DNA of 6,902 nt from Rhodocyclaceae bacterium (GTDB lineage: Bacteria > Pseudomonadota > Gammaproteobacteria > Burkholderiales > Rhodocyclaceae). Under the pieces are notes generated by a model. That model worked only from the letters and a program-made list of their open reading frames with translations. It searched no databases and was not told the DNA's origin. Below are positions 6,333 through 6,902 of the stretch, piece after piece; within the stretch, counting starts at the first letter, position 1, and the number at the start of each line of letters is the position of its first letter. A program made the position numbers and the translations under genes. The DNA is taken from the NCBI GenBank assembly GCA_020849155.1, contig JADLGU010000408.1:1-6902 (forward strand), written 5' to 3'.

Positions 6333-6353
6333 GCAGCGCAAGCCTAGCGCTGC
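6333..6353. repeat. 7+7 bp perfect inverted repeat at the end of rlpA
   Basis: GCAGCGC (6333-6339) and GCGCTGC (6347-6353) are exact reverse complements with a 7-base centre that contains the rlpA stop codon. In RNA read from the minus strand this would form a hairpin just at the end of rlpA, but no T-run follows, so it is a poor intrinsic terminator. As DNA it covers the -35 region of the TATAAT promoter of dacA and could be an operator. The repeat is seen directly; both roles are inferred. Confidence 0.45.
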
Positions 6354-6902
6354 ACCACGAAAGGCTTGAAGGCCAGCGCCTCGCGGATGCGCTCGGCGAT
6401 CCGGCCGGCTTCCTGGGCGTCGCGGTAGGGGCCCAGGTGCAGGCGGTACATGCCGTCCTTGGCATGGACATGGATGGCTTCGCCGAGCCAGTCGAGCTGG
6501 CGCTGGAGGCGGGCGCGGAAGCTCTCGGCGTTGTCCTGGCTGCCGAAGGCGCCCAATTGCAGGAAGGTGCCGCGCAGCTCCTGCACGGCGGGCAGGGGCG
6601 GCGCCTCGGCCGGGGCGGCGGCAGCCAGCTCGGCGATCGGGTCGCCGGCAGCCTCCGCCGCCGGCGCAGGCCTTGCGGCCAGCAGCGTCCCGCCCGGCAG
6701 GACGCTCTCCACCTCGACCTGGGCGCTGCCGGCGGTGACATAGCCGAGTTTCCAGGCGGCGGCGTAGGAGAGGTCGATCAGGCGGTCGTGGAGGAAGGGG
6801 CCGCGGTCGTTGACGCGCACCACCACCGATTTGCCGTTGGCGAGATTGGTGACGCGGGCGTAGCTGGGGATCGGCAGCGTCGGGTGCGCCGCGGTCATGG
6901 CG
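6344..6902 (-). CDS. rlpA: RlpA-family septal lytic transglycosylase, C-terminal part (5' end beyond the window)
   Basis: The frame enters from the right edge and ends at TAG 6346-6344. The Met at 6898 is internal (AMTAAHPTLPIPSYARV), inside the double-psi beta-barrel domain, so the true start and signal/lipobox region are outside. Counting from that Met, H5 and D31 (VNDRGPF) have the 26-residue spacing of the catalytic His and Asp of Pseudomonas RlpA; the catalytic Glu would lie upstream, off the window. IDLSYAAAWKLG closes the barrel. An Ala/Pro-rich linker (about 57-105) leads to a C-terminal SPOR domain (about 107-184: LRGTFLQLGAFGSQDNAESF and on), which binds denuded septal glycan. RlpA cleaves glycan strands lacking stem peptides during daughter-cell separation. 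Placement directly before dacA matches the E. coli order. Confidence 0.94.
   Translation of the reverse strand, partial: AMTAAHPTLPIPSYARVTNLANGKSVVVRVNDRGPFLHDRLIDLSYAAAWKLGYVTAGSAQVEVESVLPGGTLLAARPAPAAEAAGDPIAELAAAAPAEAPPLPAVQELRGTFLQLGAFGSQDNAESFRARLQRQLDWLGEAIHVHAKDGMYRLHLGPYRDAQEAGRIAERIREALAFKPFVVQR

Noticed and set aside
1..6902. A new defence, mobile or biosynthetic system
   Set aside because: All but one gene belong to known families, six of them in a widely conserved neighbourhood, and I see no transposase, phage, toxin or array-like repeats.

Overview
The window is a dense, GC-rich stretch of ordinary bacterial chromosome, best explained as Betaproteobacteria and probably Rhodocyclales-like. 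That lineage is inferred from composition, protein wording and gene order; no rRNA or tRNA is present to confirm it. The main block, in order rlpA-dacA-dat-DUF493-lipB-lipA on the minus strand, is the cell-wall/lipoate neighbourhood also found in E. coli (rlpA-dacA-ybeD-lipB-lipA), here with a D-amino acid aminotransferase gene added.

Left part (1-1296, minus strand): the N-terminal third of a Rep-type superfamily 1 DNA helicase runs off the left edge. Upstream of it, separated by 34 bases that contain a small perfect stem-loop, lies a gene for an exported DUF4197 protein. Middle part (1345-2500, plus strand): a DinB-family putative metalloprotein and an unrecognised exported protein with a Pro-rich linker and a C-terminal coiled coil form a short two-gene unit. 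It diverges from the DUF4197 gene across only 48 bases and converges on lipA with a 13-base gap.

Right part (2514-6902, minus strand): rlpA (5' end outside the window) is followed by a 49-base gap with a consensus TATAAT and a 7+7 bp inverted repeat. Then dacA, dat, the DUF493 gene, lipB and lipA follow with every stop overlapping the next start: GTGA, an 8-base overlap with a TTG start, GTGA, ATGA. These five genes look like one translationally coupled transcript. It joins peptidoglycan trimming (RlpA on naked glycan strands, DacA releasing D-Ala), D-amino acid interconversion (Dat), and protein lipoylation (LipB moves octanoate from ACP to lipoyl domains, LipA inserts the sulfurs).

I see no mobile element, CRISPR array, phage gene, RNA gene or defence cassette, and no gene-free stretch above 50 bases. 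Nothing here makes a convincing new multi-gene system. The points most worth a second look are the coupled gene chain, the rlpA-dacA regulatory gap and the unrecognised exported protein.
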